Source of the DNA: Thermoplasmata archaeon
Lineage (GTDB): Archaea > Thermoplasmatota > Thermoplasmata > UBA184
Reading direction: 5' to 3'
Assembly (NCBI GenBank): GCA_021826525.1
Contig: JAKAZU010000049.1
Location: 1-6,092, forward strand
Length of the DNA stretch: 6,092 bases
Shown: piece after piece, positions 5,319-6,092 of the stretch
How positions within the stretch are numbered: the stretch's first letter is position 1
Layout of the letters: every line of letters begins with the position of its first letter
The notes under the pieces: model-generated
The model's database searches: none
What the model was told of the DNA's origin: nothing
The model's input: the letters and a program-made list of their open reading frames with translations, nothing else
Program-made: the position numbers and the translations under genes

Positions 5319-6079
5319 GATAGGACTCGAGGCGCGGGAGGCTCCACTTCAGCAAACACATCGACCTTCCCGCTCAGCCGTCGCTGGAGTTCGTCGCGCA
5401 GCGCTGCGACCGCGGAGGCGACAACGTTTCCGCTCTCGCGGTCGCCGTTCGTGCACACCGCTCCCCGAACTCCGACGATGTCGGGATTGATCCGAACGAG
5501 GGCATGAAGGTCCGTCACCTTGAGGGCCCCCGAGAGCGCCGTGCTCATGCCCGCCTCCTTCGCCTCCAGAACGAGGTCCTTCAATGTGGGCTCTTGGATG
5601 AAATCGAAGAGATTTCGCCCATCCTTGACGAGCGTGTCGATGAGGATGCCATCGCTCCGACTCTCCTTGCCGAGTTTCACCACGAGCGCGGGGTCGATTC
5701 CTTCATAGAGGTGACTGTCGGCGAACGTCGCGGCGATGAGCTTGGTATCGGATCCCTCCAGCGCGCGTCGGCTCTCCCGGAGGATCCGTAGCGCGGTCGC
5801 GTAGTCACTCTGGACGAACCCGACCTTCACGGAGGTCGCGCCCAGAGCCGCGGCACCATAGACCGCCAGGGCCACGGTCCCTGCTTGATTCGGCGCCACG
5901 CCGAGGGTGACGCTCACATGGATCTGCTTCGGAAAGGCGTTCCGGACCTCTCGAATAACCGGGGGAAAGTTCGACCCCACCATCATTTCGCGCAGGTTCT
6001 TCACATCCACGATGTCGGCCCCTCCGGCGACCGCCTCGCGTGCCTCCTCGAGATTCTGGACGCTGACCATCAGCATCAT
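5315..6079 (-). CDS. mfnB: (5-formylfuran-3-yl)methyl phosphate synthase (methanofuran biosynthesis)
   Basis: This cytoplasmic TIM-barrel enzyme condenses two glyceraldehyde-3-phosphate molecules into 4-(hydroxymethyl)-2-furancarboxaldehyde phosphate, the furan precursor of methanofuran. The 254-residue length is slightly above the usual ~235, owing to a C-terminal extension past about 238. The N-terminus aligns without gaps to what I recall of the Methanocaldococcus jannaschii enzyme. Asp25 and Lys27 (IVDVKN, Schiff-base lysine) and Lys85 (SVKVG) fall at identical numbers, and Asp148 and Lys152 (DTLVKDG) match its Asp151 and Lys155. The segment DIVGVRGAVC with GDR near 216-220 is also characteristic. 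The gapless alignment supports the first of two adjacent ATGs (6079). It is preceded by AGGAAGGTG 4 nt upstream. It is the first visible gene of a probable operon with the TusA-like and DapA-like genes. No other methanofuran genes (mfnA, C, D, E, F) are in the window. The promoter lies outside it. Confidence 0.92.
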   Translation of the reverse strand: MMLMVSVQNLEEAREAVAGGADIVDVKNLREMMVGSNFPPVIREVRNAFPKQIHVSVTLGVAPNQAGTVALAVYGAAALGATSVKVGFVQSDYATALRILRESRRALEGSDTKLIAATFADSHLYEGIDPALVVKLGKESRSDGILIDTLVKDGRNLFDFIQEPTLKDLVLEAKEAGMSTALSGALKVTDLHALVRINPDIVGVRGAVCTNGDRESGNVVASAVAALRDELQRRLSGKVDVFAEVEPPAPRVLS

Positions 6080-6083
6080 CGCA

Positions 6084-6092
6084 CACCTTCCT
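6084..6092 (-). promoter_or_regulatory. Shine-Dalgarno of mfnB (AGGAAGGTG)
   Basis: On the minus strand AGGAAGGTG, whose AAGGTG part complements the 3' end of 16S rRNA, ends 4 nt before the ATG at 6079. It decides between the two tandem ATG codons in favour of the first. It also shows that the organism uses leadered, SD-dependent initiation for this gene, so mfnB is either internal to an operon or has a 5' leader beyond the window. Confidence 0.65.

Overview
The window is a GC-rich (my estimate, roughly mid-60s percent), densely coding chromosomal segment. It probably comes from an archaeon. The best guess is a GC-rich member of the Thermoplasmatota, but this is an inference from gene content and not a phylogenetic result. 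The support is an archaeal-type MfnB (the methanofuran furan-ring synthase), a type IIIA proton-pumping P-type ATPase of the kind common in acidophilic Thermoplasmata, and no visible bacterial -35/-10 promoters or T-tailed terminators. A bacterium carrying methanofuran-type C1 cofactor genes cannot be excluded.

Layout. Bases 1-1953 (+) hold the 3' three-quarters of a proton-efflux P-type ATPase gene that is cut by the left edge. Bases 1954-2576 form a gap of about 620 bp between convergent genes. It has no convincing gene but contains several strong stem-loops, two near-perfect palindromes and one weak 59-codon candidate ORF on the minus strand. Everything from 2577 to the right edge is on the minus strand. 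In transcription order it reads: mfnB (6079-5315), a TusA-like small protein that overlaps it by ATGA (5318-5034), a DapA-superfamily lyase 37 nt further on (4996-4019), then a 119-nt spacer and citrate synthase (3899-2577).

How the genes may work together. MfnB builds the furan ring of methanofuran from glyceraldehyde-3-phosphate, and every catalytic residue I could place is present. The two downstream proteins belong to recognisable folds but lack signature residues. The TusA-like protein keeps the cysteine but not the CPxP context. The DapA-like enzyme keeps the Schiff-base lysine and the tyrosine but has lost the Thr-Thr pair and the substrate-binding arginine of true dihydrodipicolinate synthase. 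Translational coupling and close spacing suggest one operon. The most interesting possibility here is an undescribed branch of furan or C1-cofactor metabolism involving a sulfur-carrier-like protein and a pyruvate-type aldolase. Citrate synthase is a full-length central-metabolism enzyme and may have its own transcript. The ATPase is probably functionally unrelated.
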